In this document: one piece after another, positions 8,580-16,582 of the stretch | Position numbering within the stretch: position 1 is the stretch's first letter | How the letters are laid out: each line of letters starts with the position of its first letter | From: Marinibacterium sp050389775 | GTDB lineage: Bacteria; Pseudomonadota; Alphaproteobacteria; Rhodobacterales; Rhodobacteraceae | Assembly: GCF_050389775.1 (NCBI RefSeq) | Contig: NZ_CP177144.1 | Span: forward strand, 3,782,001 to 3,846,000 | Length of the DNA: 64,000 bases | Reading direction: 5' to 3' | The notes under the pieces: model-generated | Database searches by the model: none | What the model saw: only the letters and a program-made list of their open reading frames with translations | What the model was told of the DNA's origin: nothing | Program-made: the position numbers and the translations under genes

Positions 8580-9115
8580 CCATCCCGCCACGTGAAGAAC
8601 TCGTCCATGTGATCCAAGGCCAATTCAGACTTGCGGAAAAGCCCAACCAGGTCCTTTCGACTCTACTGGGCTCTTGTGTCGCGGCCTGCATGCGGGACCC
8701 GGTTCTGGGCATCGGCGGGATGAATCATTTCCTTCTGCCCGGCAATGATCCGAACTCGACCAACAACGTGAAATACGGCGCGCATTCCATGGAACAATTG
8801 GTCAATGCTCTGCTTCGCCGGGGCGCGGTGCGAGACCGGTTGGAAGCACAGCTCTTCGGTGGCGCGAATATCGTACAAGGGTTGACCAAGATCGGCGACT
8901 CGAACTGTGCATTCGCCCGCCAGTTCATACGTGACGAGGGTTTTCGGTTGGTGGGCGAAGATCTTGGCGGCATTCGCGGCCGAAAAGTCCGCTACAAGCC
9001 TGCGACCGGGCAGGTCGTGATCGAACCCATCGACGCCCTGGCTGCTGATACGGCAACCCGGAGCCCAACGCGCAAGGCTCCGGCCGTCAAGTCTGGAGAG
9101 GTCGATCTGTTCTGA
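8576..9115 (+). CDS. cheD: CheD chemoreceptor glutamine deamidase
   Basis: 179 residues starting at the ATG at 8576, overlapping the cheB stop. CheD family hallmarks are present: Cys34 in LLGSCVAACM, His51 in GGMNHFLLP, and the fold-typical KYGAHSMEQLVNALL and KLFGGAN-like LFGGANIVQGL. It deamidates Gln to Glu in receptor adaptation regions. The C-terminal 25 residues after PIDALAAD are low-complexity and probably disordered. Confidence 0.95.
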   Translation: MTIPPREELVHVIQGQFRLAEKPNQVLSTLLGSCVAACMRDPVLGIGGMNHFLLPGNDPNSTNNVKYGAHSMEQLVNALLRRGAVRDRLEAQLFGGANIVQGLTKIGDSNCAFARQFIRDEGFRLVGEDLGGIRGRKVRYKPATGQVVIEPIDALAADTATRSPTRKAPAVKSGEVDLF

Positions 9116-9232
9116 ATTGGCCCGTCATTCATCCAACTCGCATCCGGCATCGCGACATCAAAGCGCGTTCCGTTGTTTCGTGTCGAGAACCGCGACGTCC
9201 GCAATCGACGCATTTCCTATGAGGAGACCGCC

Positions 9233-11281
9233 ATGTTTCGCTCCTTGACGATCCGAACAAGACTACTCGCTTTTGTTCTGTGCACGAGCACCCTGTCCCT
9301 ATTCGCCTTGGCCGCTGTTCTCACCGTCAACATGGCCATCGCTCTGAAGGACCAGCGGACCGCCAATCAAATGTTGCTATCGAACTTGGTCGGCGCGCGG
9401 CTTGGTGCCGGAATTGCCGGAGTGCCCGTCGAGCGGCGTTTCGATGCTCAGGGACATCTTGCGTCACTTGTTTGGGATGAAGCATCACCTGCACCTCAAG
9501 CGTCGCTTGTCGAAGGCTTCCCCAGTCAGAATTCCGGCCACATTTCCCTCATCCTACCGGACGCCGAAACTTCGCAGTTCCTGCGATACACTGCATTTGA
9601 TCGAGATCAGCAGACGGTCATCACATCCTCTCCTTTTGACCTTGCCGAACGTGCCGCTCTGCTTGAGGCAGACGGCACAGCGATCCACTCCCAGGCGAAG
9701 ACCGACAACGAAATCTACAACACCCTGCTGATTCCAATTCTATCGACCTCCGGCGACGTAATCGGCGCCATCGAAACCGCCTTGCCCATGTCGGCCTCAC
9801 GCCAAGGCATCGCGTACAAGATCGCTCTCGGTGTCGCGGCCGCCCTGCTTCTGACGGCGGGCGTGGCAATCATACTCTTCACCTCACTGCCTGCCCTCCT
9901 GCGTCCAATCGAAGACGTGAATGACGCCATTCAACGGATCGCCAATGACAATTTTGGCACCGATGTCCCGCACACCCAAATGCCGGATGCCTTGGGCGCC
10001 ATTGCGCGCAATGTCGCTTCCTTCAGTGACGCTCTCCAAAAGCACGAAGCCACACATGATCACCGGATGAAAGAACAGGAAGCAACGGCTGGACTGGCGC
10101 GAAAACAAGCCGACGTACAGGCAAGGGTAGTGACGGATCTGGGCGACGGCCTGAAGCGCATGGCGTCCGGCGATTTGAGTCGGGCTATCGAGAGCCCCAG
10201 CCACGATCCCTTCCCCGCTGAATACGATGATCTGCGGACAAGCTACAACGAGGCACTATTGCATCTTGGTGGGGCTATGAACGACGTTTTGGATGCGGCC
10301 GGGAACGTACGCAGCGGCGCCAGTGAGATTGACCAGGCGGCCGGTGACCTTGCCTCACGGGCTGAAACTCAGGCGGCGACTTTGGAAGAATCTGCAGCTG
10401 CACTGAACCAATTGTCGGAAAGCGTGCGGCGCACATCAGACCGGGCGGAACAAGCGGAGAGCTCTGGACGAAACACGCGCCAACAGGCCGAGAGCGGTGC
10501 CCAGGTCATGCGCGATGCGATCGGTGCAATGCGCCAAATCGAACAGTCCAGCGAAAGCGTCAGCCGGATCATTGGCGTCATCGACGACATCGCGTTTCAG
10601 ACCAACCTTCTGGCCCTGAATGCGGGCGTGGAAGCCGCCCGTGCAGGAGAAGCCGGCAAAGGCTTTGCCGTTGTTGCTTCCGAGGTCCGCGCATTGGCGC
10701 AGCGCGCATCGGAATCTGCACGCGAGATCAAGTCTCTCATCGCCGAGAGCAGCTCTCAGGTTGAGGAGGGCAGCCGGCTCGTGGTCATGACAGGCGAACG
10801 GCTCGACGACATCCTGTCGCGCACTCAGGAAATGCAGGACCTGATGTCCGACATCGCCGACGCTGCCCGAGAGCAGGCATCGGGTCTGAACGAGATTTCG
10901 GGTGGCGTGAACCAATTGGACGCAGTGACGCAACAGAACGCAGCCATGGCCGAACAAACGAATGCTGCAGCCAGTTCCCTGTCCACCACGTCGGAACAGT
11001 TGGTGGCCATCTTGCGAAAGTTCAGAATGCGTGACGGAATTGAGGGATCCGAATCCGCGGTGCCTCAACAAGACTTGCTAGTCCATTCGCCACCGACGCC
11101 GGACCCCATCATTGCCCTAGACGATGCGTCGCTCCCTGCCTCCACGGGCAATTGGGCCGCGGATGCTATGCGCGGGTTCGAAGCGGAGCTCGACAGTCCA
11201 ACCGCAATGGAAGATACCGCATTCGAGGATCGTGAGCACAAGACATCGAGGCAAGCGGCATCAGGCTTCGAGGGGTTTTAA
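9233..11281 (+). CDS. Methyl-accepting chemotaxis protein, membrane-bound
   Basis: 682 residues from the ATG at 9233 with GAGGAG upstream (frame open 20 codons earlier without a site). TM1 is about 11-33, a periplasmic sensor about 35-190, TM2 about 196-220, then HAMP and a second HAMP-like/linker region, then the signalling domain whose tip is IAFQTNLLALNAGVEAARAG. The periplasmic part resembles single-Cache-type sensors in size; the ligand is unknown. A Pro-rich tail after residue 610 ends in EGF with no NWETF-type pentapeptide. It is the only transmembrane receptor in the cluster. Confidence 0.94.
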   Translation: MFRSLTIRTRLLAFVLCTSTLSLFALAAVLTVNMAIALKDQRTANQMLLSNLVGARLGAGIAGVPVERRFDAQGHLASLVWDEASPAPQASLVEGFPSQNSGHISLILPDAETSQFLRYTAFDRDQQTVITSSPFDLAERAALLEADGTAIHSQAKTDNEIYNTLLIPILSTSGDVIGAIETALPMSASRQGIAYKIALGVAAALLLTAGVAIILFTSLPALLRPIEDVNDAIQRIANDNFGTDVPHTQMPDALGAIARNVASFSDALQKHEATHDHRMKEQEATAGLARKQADVQARVVTDLGDGLKRMASGDLSRAIESPSHDPFPAEYDDLRTSYNEALLHLGGAMNDVLDAAGNVRSGASEIDQAAGDLASRAETQAATLEESAAALNQLSESVRRTSDRAEQAESSGRNTRQQAESGAQVMRDAIGAMRQIEQSSESVSRIIGVIDDIAFQTNLLALNAGVEAARAGEAGKGFAVVASEVRALAQRASESAREIKSLIAESSSQVEEGSRLVVMTGERLDDILSRTQEMQDLMSDIADAAREQASGLNEISGGVNQLDAVTQQNAAMAEQTNAAASSLSTTSEQLVAILRKFRMRDGIEGSESAVPQQDLLVHSPPTPDPIIALDDASLPASTGNWAADAMRGFEAELDSPTAMEDTAFEDREHKTSRQAASGFEGF

Positions 11282-11348
11282 GGCGTGCATGTTGCCTGAT
11301 GGCATAGCCGCACCTTGCCCATTCGGGAAAACGAAACGCGCCTGTTCA

Positions 11349-11423
11349 TGGTACGGCGGGAGGGATTCGAACCCCCGACCCACTCGGTGTAAACGAGATG
11401 CTCTACCACTGAGCTACCGCCGT
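11349..11423 (-). tRNA. tRNA-Val (anticodon TAC)
   Basis: 75 bases including an encoded CCA. The acceptor stem ACGGCGG pairs with CCGCCGT, the D arm reads AGCTCAGTGGTAGAGC, the anticodon loop TTTACAC gives TAC, and the T arm contains GGTTCGAATCC. The 27-43 pair is a U-U mismatch; otherwise the cloverleaf is regular. Confidence 0.95.
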
Positions 11424-11925
11424 CCATTTACTCCACACGGCCGCGAAAACGCAAGCAAACCAGAGTGCGACGCTCCTAACATTTTGAAACGACCGAGTGC
11501 AAGACACGGCGCGGTCAGACCAACCTTTGGTCCGGAGCCCACACTTCTTCGCGCCTAAGGCTATTGGTTTCTCCAGAGACCTCGGAGTCGCTTGAGATAC
11601 CGCCACTGTCTCCAAAACGCATCACTACAACATAGGGCGGCATTCACAGGTATTTATGGGGCATCCAGGTACCCGACCAACGAACTCTGCGCTGCTCCGA
11701 GACGTGCGAAAGGCGCCCCCCCCAGATGGCGACAAGGTGTTGAGCGGGGTAAATCTCGCTTCCGGTTTTTGCCTTGGTCGCTCGGCGCGAATTAATCAGA
11801 GCTGACTGAAGTTTTCGACTCTGTCATCACCCCAGAGGAAACCGTCTTCGCCGCCAGCCCAACGTCATTGGCCGCAAAATGTGACGACAGAAGAAAGCAC
11901 GGCCGAGACAATTTCAGAGAATGAG
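11424..11925. other. Intergenic region between two tRNA-Val genes
   Basis: About 500 bases with no ORF I would defend on either strand and no repeats. GC is lower than in the neighbouring lon region, matching the che cluster. A possible promoter for tRNA-Val(TAC), TTGCGT-N18-TAAATG on the minus strand, lies just upstream of that tRNA (about 11427-11456). Confidence 0.5.
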
Positions 11926-12000
11926 TGGTGGGTGATAAGAGATTTGAACTCCTGACATCTTCGATGTGAACGAAGCGCTCTACCACTGAGCTAATCACCC
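11926..12000 (-). tRNA. tRNA-Val (anticodon CAC)
   Basis: 75 bases with encoded CCA. Acceptor GGGTGAT/ATCACCC; D arm TAGCTCAGTGGTAGAGC; anticodon stem CTTCG/CGAAG with loop TTCACAT, giving CAC. It reads GTG codons, complementing the TAC isoacceptor 500 bases away. Confidence 0.95.
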
Positions 12001-12010
12001 GTGAGGCCGG

Positions 12011-12039
12011 CTTCTAGCCTGTCTCGCCGGGCTCTGCAA
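12011..12039 (-). promoter_or_regulatory. Predicted sigma-70 promoter of tRNA-Val(CAC)
   Basis: Read on the minus strand: TTGCAG, 17-base spacer, TAGAAG, ending 11 bases before the mature tRNA 5' end. It overlaps the last codons of the HU gene, so the tRNA can be transcribed independently of it. Confidence 0.45.
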
Positions 12040-12580
12040 GGGGGTCGTTGCCACCCTCCGTCGCGTCACCTTGTTGGCGCACCTTGCAGACAACCGTTCG
12101 GCCTTTTGCCTTGTCCTGGATGCGGTTGATCCGCAGTTTGCCCATGGGCTCCAGGTTCATCCCCCTGCCCTCGGCCAGGGTCTCTCCCAGCACGGCGAGC
12201 AGGGCGTTGACCACCGGTTTCACATCGCGGCGCTTGGTCCCGCTGCGCTCGGCAACCCGGTCATACAATTCGTTTCGCTTCAGTTCCGGTGCGGTGACGT
12301 CGGGCTGAGTGCTGTGCAGGACAACCGGGTCAGGCGTACCTTCGGTTGCGTCGGCGCCGGGGTTATCATCGGCAAAGCCCGGAACAACCACGCCGTCGGG
12401 CGCAACCGCTTCTTCCGCATTGTCAGGCTCAACCGCTTCGCGCGCGCCTTCGGCCCCGCCGACCGGACCTTCGTTCGCGTCCGTGTCCACAGCGTCATCG
12501 GGCGCGGGGTCGGTCCGATCGCCCGAGGGATCATGCGTACGGTGGTCGTCGGAAAAGTGGCCCGGCAGGGTGGAAGACAT
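12014..12580 (-). CDS. HU-family DNA-binding protein with long acidic N-terminal extension
   Basis: 188 residues. The C-terminal 90 residues (from about LKRNELYDRVAERSG) form an HU/IHF-like domain: KRNELYDRVAERSGTKRRDV, then VLGETLAEGRGMNLEPMGKLR and a basic arm. The first 95 residues are rich in Asp, Glu, Ala, Pro and Gly with almost no Lys, and so probably disordered. Ordinary HU is about 90 residues. The acidic tail could mask DNA binding or act as a partner-binding region. The ATG at 12580 has GCGGAG upstream. It lies between tRNA-Val and lon. Confidence 0.85.
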   Translation of the reverse strand: MSSTLPGHFSDDHRTHDPSGDRTDPAPDDAVDTDANEGPVGGAEGAREAVEPDNAEEAVAPDGVVVPGFADDNPGADATEGTPDPVVLHSTQPDVTAPELKRNELYDRVAERSGTKRRDVKPVVNALLAVLGETLAEGRGMNLEPMGKLRINRIQDKAKGRTVVCKVRQQGDATEGGNDPLAEPGETG

Positions 12581-12699
12581 GAAAAACTCCGCTTGGTTGC
12601 TTCGTTGCTCAGGGAAAACCTAGCATTCACCCCCCGGGCTGACCAGTTCAGCACGGAAAAAGCCCGCTTTTCCGGGCACCCTTCGTGTCCCGTGCCCAG

Positions 12700-12724
12700 A
12701 AAAAAAGGCGCCCCAAAGGGCGCC
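12700..12724 (-). terminator. Rho-independent terminator of lon
   Basis: On the minus strand a 7-bp perfect GC stem GGCGCCC/GGGCGCC with loop TTTG is followed by seven T. It lies 27 bases after the lon stop. Four A precede the stem, so it may also work from the other side. Confidence 0.85.
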
Positions 12725-12750
12725 TTTTACGCTGCGGAAAGAGATCCGGC

Positions 12751-15165
12751 TTAATGTGCAGTGGCCGATGACGACGCATCACCACCGGCCTTTGAGGCAG
12801 CGGCAGCAGCCGCGGCTTCCTCGGCCGCTTCGTCCCATTCTACCGGCTCGGGCTTGCGCACCAGCGCATGTTCCAGAACCTCGGACACGTGGCTGACCGG
12901 AATGATATCCAGCCCCTGTTTCACGTTGTCCGGGATCTCGGGCAGGTCCTTCTCGTTCTCCTGCGGGATCAGCACCGTCTTGATGCCCCCACGCAGGGCC
13001 GCGAGCAGTTTCTCCTTGAGCCCGCCAATCGCCAGCGCATTGCCCCGCAGGGTCACCTCGCCGGTCATGGCGATGTCTTTGCGCACGGGGATCTGCGTCA
13101 GCACCGACACGATCGAGGTCACCATGGCCAGACCCGCCGACGGACCGTCCTTGGGCGTGGCGCCCTCGGGGACGTGAACGTGGATGTCCCAGCGTTCGAA
13201 TTGCGGCGGCTTGATGCCCAGCTGCGGCGAAATCGACCGGACATAGCTCGACGCCGCGTCGATCGATTCCTTCATCACGTCGCCAAGCTTGCCCGTCGTC
13301 TTCATCCGGCCCTTGCCCGGCAGGCGCAGCGCCTCGATGGACAACAGCTCGCCGCCGACCGACGTATAGGCCAGCCCGGTGACCACACCGACCTGGTCTT
13401 CCTTCTCGGCCAGGCCGAACCGGAACTTGGGCACGCCCAGGAAGTCATCGAGATTTTCATCCGTGACCTTCACGGCCTCGGCTTCCTTCTTGATGATCTT
13501 GGTCAGCGACTTCCGCGCCACCTTGGCGATTTCGCGTTCCAGGTTCCGCACACCCGCCTCGCGGGTATAGGTGCGGATGATCCCCGTCAGCGCGTCATCC
13601 GTCATCTCGAATTCCTTGGCCTTCAGGCCATGGTTCTTGATTTGCTTGGGCGTCAGATGGGTCTTGGCGATCTCGCGCTTCTCGTCCTCGGTGTAGCCAG
13701 CCAGCGGAATGATCTCCATCCGGTCCAGCAGCGGTCCGGGCATGTTGTAGGAGTTCGCCGTGGTCAGGAACATCACGTCGCTGAGGTCATATTCGACCTC
13801 GAGGTAATGGTCGACGAAGGTGCCGTTCTGTTCGGGATCGAGCACCTCGAGCATGGCCGAGGCCGGGTCGCCCCGGAAATCCTGGCCCATCTTGTCGATT
13901 TCGTCGAGCAGGATCAGCGGGTTGGTCGTCTTGGCCTTTTTCAGCGCCTGGATGATCTTGCCGGGCATCGAGCCGATATAGGTCCGCCGGTGACCGCGGA
14001 TCTCGGATTCGTCACGCACCCCGCCCAGCGAGATACGGATGAATTCGCGCCCGGTGGCCTTGGCGACCGACTTGCCCAGCGAGGTCTTGCCCACGCCCGG
14101 AGGGCCGACAAGGCACAGGATCGGCCCCTTCAGCTTCTTCGAGCGTTGCTGCACGGCCAGGTATTCGACAATGCGTTCCTTGACCTTTTCCAGCCCGTAA
14201 TGATCGGTGTCCAGGATCGCCTCGGCCCGGCCAAGGTCCTTCTTGACCCGGCTCTTGGTGCCCCAGGGGATCGACAGCATCCAGTCGAGATAGTTGCGCA
14301 CGACCGTCGCCTCGGCCGACATGGGCGACATGTTCTTGAGCTTCTTCAGCTCGGCATCGGCCTTTTCGCGCGCCTCTTTCGACAGCTTGGTTTCGGCGAT
14401 TTTCGCTTCCAGTTCAGCGACTTCATTCGAACCGTCCTCGCCGTCGCCCAGCTCTTTCTGAATGGCCTTCATCTGCTCATTCAGGTAATATTCGCGCTGG
14501 GTCTTCTCCATCTGCGACTTGACGCGGGTCTTGATCTTTTTCTCGACCTGCAGGACCGACAATTCGCCCTGCATCAGGCCATAGACCTTTTCCAGCCGCT
14601 CCGAGACGGACAGCGTTTCCAGCAGGTCCTGCTTCTGGTCGACCTCGATGCCCAGGTGTCCGGCCACCAGGTCGGCCAGGCGGGCGGGTTCGGTCGTGTC
14701 ACCGACGGCGGCCAGCGCCTCTTCGGGGATGTTCTTGCGCACCTTGGCATAACGTTCGAACTCGTCACCCACGGTGCGCAGCAGCGCGGCCGTGGCGGCG
14801 GGATCGCCCGGCATCTCGGTCAGGTACTCGGCCTTGGCCTCGAAGTAATCGTCATTTTCGAGGAAATCGGTGATGCGCACCCGCGCCTGCCCTTCGACCA
14901 GCACCTTGACGGTGCCATCGGGCAGTTTCAGCAGTTGCAGCACGTTGGCCAGCACACCGGCCCGGTAGATGCCATCATGCGTCGGCTCGTCGATGGACGG
15001 GTCGATCTGGCTGGACAGCAGGATCTGCTTGTCATCGGCCATCACCTCTTCGAGGGCACGCACGGATTTCTCGCGGCCGACAAAGAGCGGCACGATCATG
15101 TGGGGAAAGACCACGATGTCGCGCAGCGGAAGGACCGGATAGGAAGCGTTGATGGGCTCTTTCAT
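12751..15165 (-). CDS. lon: Lon ATP-dependent protease
   Basis: 804 residues, the usual LonA length. Order: N-terminal substrate-binding LON domain (YPVLPLRDIVVFPHMIVPLF), coiled-coil region (about 190-270), AAA+ module with Walker A GPPGVGKTSLGKS and Walker B ILLDEIDKMG, and the protease domain with catalytic Ser in KDGPSAGLAM and Lys in the following GGLKEKLLAA. The C-terminal tail is Ala-rich. It degrades misfolded and regulatory proteins in the cytoplasm. ATG at 15165 with AAGGA upstream. Confidence 0.97.
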   Translation of the reverse strand: MKEPINASYPVLPLRDIVVFPHMIVPLFVGREKSVRALEEVMADDKQILLSSQIDPSIDEPTHDGIYRAGVLANVLQLLKLPDGTVKVLVEGQARVRITDFLENDDYFEAKAEYLTEMPGDPAATAALLRTVGDEFERYAKVRKNIPEEALAAVGDTTEPARLADLVAGHLGIEVDQKQDLLETLSVSERLEKVYGLMQGELSVLQVEKKIKTRVKSQMEKTQREYYLNEQMKAIQKELGDGEDGSNEVAELEAKIAETKLSKEAREKADAELKKLKNMSPMSAEATVVRNYLDWMLSIPWGTKSRVKKDLGRAEAILDTDHYGLEKVKERIVEYLAVQQRSKKLKGPILCLVGPPGVGKTSLGKSVAKATGREFIRISLGGVRDESEIRGHRRTYIGSMPGKIIQALKKAKTTNPLILLDEIDKMGQDFRGDPASAMLEVLDPEQNGTFVDHYLEVEYDLSDVMFLTTANSYNMPGPLLDRMEIIPLAGYTEDEKREIAKTHLTPKQIKNHGLKAKEFEMTDDALTGIIRTYTREAGVRNLEREIAKVARKSLTKIIKKEAEAVKVTDENLDDFLGVPKFRFGLAEKEDQVGVVTGLAYTSVGGELLSIEALRLPGKGRMKTTGKLGDVMKESIDAASSYVRSISPQLGIKPPQFERWDIHVHVPEGATPKDGPSAGLAMVTSIVSVLTQIPVRKDIAMTGEVTLRGNALAIGGLKEKLLAALRGGIKTVLIPQENEKDLPEIPDNVKQGLDIIPVSHVSEVLEHALVRKPEPVEWDEAAEEAAAAAAASKAGGDASSSATAH

Positions 15166-15670
15166 GCTCTGTCCTTATCATTGGCAAGACGGCACTGGTC
15201 CCGTTGAGGCAACCCTCGGCCATCTCCTGTCATGGATGCTGAAGGTGGGGCTTTGCCGGCCCGCTTTCAACTGGAAAAGGCCTTTGCAGGCCAGTTTGCC
15301 CATACGGAAGCACGAGGGCAAGGGCGCAATATCTCGATGGTTTCCACCCCGTGACGCAAAATGTGACACAAATTGCGTCAAATCCGCCGGCATGGCGGAT
15401 CACTCTGGCCGATGGGGGGAATCGCCCCGTTCACGGGCGATTGATCGGCAGACGGGCGGCGCCCCCTGCCCCACGGGCGATCCGGGCCGGCGCCGGCGAG
15501 AGGCCCGATGATGGACAATCGCCGGAACCAAAGCCGGCCGTGGCGGGAACGGAAACGCGATGGGCGGTAAAATGCTGTCTTTTGCCGGTCCGCCCCATCC
15601 ATGCTTTGCCCTGCGCCGTCCTGGCCCTAGCTTTGCCGCAGGGATGCAGAGTGGCAGAGGAGGCAAGCGT
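15166..15670. other. Upstream region of lon and a small membrane-protein gene
   Basis: 505 bases between divergent genes. Apart from the heat-shock-like site at 15242-15270 I see no gene. The part from 15400 to 15600 contains several short GC inverted repeats (GATTGATC and CGGCGCCG types) that do not form one clear element. Confidence 0.5.
15242..15270 (-). promoter_or_regulatory. Predicted heat-shock (RpoH) promoter of lon
   Basis: Read on the minus strand: TTGAAA, 14-base spacer, CCCCACCTT, about 75 bases before the lon start. This matches the alphaproteobacterial sigma-32 consensus (CTTGAAA ... CCCCAT) in sequence and spacing. Lon is a classical heat-shock regulon member. Confidence 0.5.
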
Positions 15671-15820
15671 ATGCTTTTGTCGATCTTTCTAACCGCCCTG
15701 TTGCTGGCCGGATGGTCCTACCGCCTGGTCCGGATCGCGCTCGATGCCCATTGGCCGCCCCTGATGGTGGCCCAGAGCGTCGGCGCCTTCCTCAGGTCCG
15801 CCCCCGGGCGGACCCTGTAA
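15671..15820 (+). CDS. Small single-pass membrane protein
   Basis: 49 residues beginning MLLSIFLTALLLAGWSYRLV: one N-terminal transmembrane helix followed by a short amphipathic tail. A strong GAGGAGG site lies 8 bases upstream and a terminator follows directly, so it looks like a self-contained transcription unit. I do not recognise it. The frame is open 37 codons further upstream but those codons are not protein-like. Confidence 0.6.
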   Translation: MLLSIFLTALLLAGWSYRLVRIALDAHWPPLMVAQSVGAFLRSAPGRTL

Positions 15821-15830
15821 CACCGTGAAA

Positions 15831-15869
15831 CCGGCCGGCGCTCATCCCAGGCGCCGGCCGGATTTCCTT
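15831..15869 (+). terminator. Rho-independent terminator
   Basis: An 11-bp perfect stem CCGGCCGGCGC/GCGCCGGCCGG with a 9-base loop, then ATTTCCTTT. It sits 10 bases after the stop of the 49-residue protein, supporting that gene. Confidence 0.75.
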
Positions 15870-15989
15870 TGCAACATGCTTCGTGAGTGATGTGCCGGGG
15901 TAAGTGCCTTACCGCCCGGCGCGGCATGGCCGTCGTGCCCGTTGACCCGGGTCACGGTCGTTCAATGGTTGGCAAGCCCCGTCCCGGGG

Positions 15990-16421
15990 TCAGACGATCG
16001 CCCGTCCCTGCAGGTAATCGGCCCCGCAATCGCAGCCGACGTGACATCGGTGCCGGTCGAGCGGGATGATATCGGCCCCGCCGCCCTGCGCGGCGGGGAC
16101 CGGGACCGGCCCTTCGGCGGGCAGTGTCCGCAAGGTATCGGCCAGTCCCCGGTAGGCCCCTTCGGATACTTTCCGCAGATTGCGGGCCAGCCGCATGTCG
16201 TGGTCGTGCAGCACGTCGAACTGGATCAGGTCTCCGGTGTCCAGCAACGTGCCGCGGTCATCGACCGACTCGTTGCAGAAGGCCAGGTCACCGTGATCCT
16301 CGCACCAGATCACCGCCTTGCTGTCCTTCTGGTCGCTCCAAAGTACTACGCCAAACATCCTGAGCGCCCCATTTAACTGGACTTTATCATGCAAGAGTTT
16401 CCGAATTTCATGAACCGCCAT
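15990..16421 (-). CDS. Hypothetical protein, small beta-rich N-terminal domain
   Basis: 143 residues starting MAVHEIRKLLHDKVQLNGAL. The segment FGVVLWSDQKDSKAVIWCED followed by GDLAF...DLIQFDV has the strand pattern of a small beta-barrel and faintly recalls cold-shock-type domains; this is only a resemblance. The C-terminus has three Cys close together (CHVGCDC), a possible metal site. It is divergent from the HTH regulator at 16583. Codon use is normal for the window, so I believe it is real, but no function can be given. Confidence 0.6.
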   Translation of the reverse strand: MAVHEIRKLLHDKVQLNGALRMFGVVLWSDQKDSKAVIWCEDHGDLAFCNESVDDRGTLLDTGDLIQFDVLHDHDMRLARNLRKVSEGAYRGLADTLRTLPAEGPVPVPAAQGGGADIIPLDRHRCHVGCDCGADYLQGRAIV

Positions 16422-16489
16422 CTCTGGCTAATGCGATTGCATTTTGTGTCGCCTTTGGTAATTTCATGACGCGCAACAGCACCAGTACC

Positions 16490-16557
16490 GACGCGACTTC
16501 GCGTCTTCTTTTGTGAGTTCAGCCACAGCAGCGGTCAAAAGACCGCCTGCGAAGCAG
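16490..16557 (+). promoter_or_regulatory. Cluster of hairpins upstream of an HTH regulator
   Basis: Three perfect hairpins lie in 68 bases: GACGCG-ACTT-CGCGTC (16490-16505) followed by TTCTTTTG, GCGGTC-AAAA-GACCGC (16531-16546), and CCTGC-GAA-GCAGG (16545-16557), which overlaps the second by two bases. The first resembles a terminator; the last two could be alternative structures. They lie in the leader of the gene starting at 16583. Confidence 0.45.
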
Positions 16558-16582
16558 GGATCGCAACCGGGTGGGAGAGAAG

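Noticed and set aside
12868..15207. 779-codon open frame on the plus strand opposite lon
   Set aside because: Antisense shadow created by the GC3 bias of lon; composition rich in Arg, Gly and His, no domain, no RBS.
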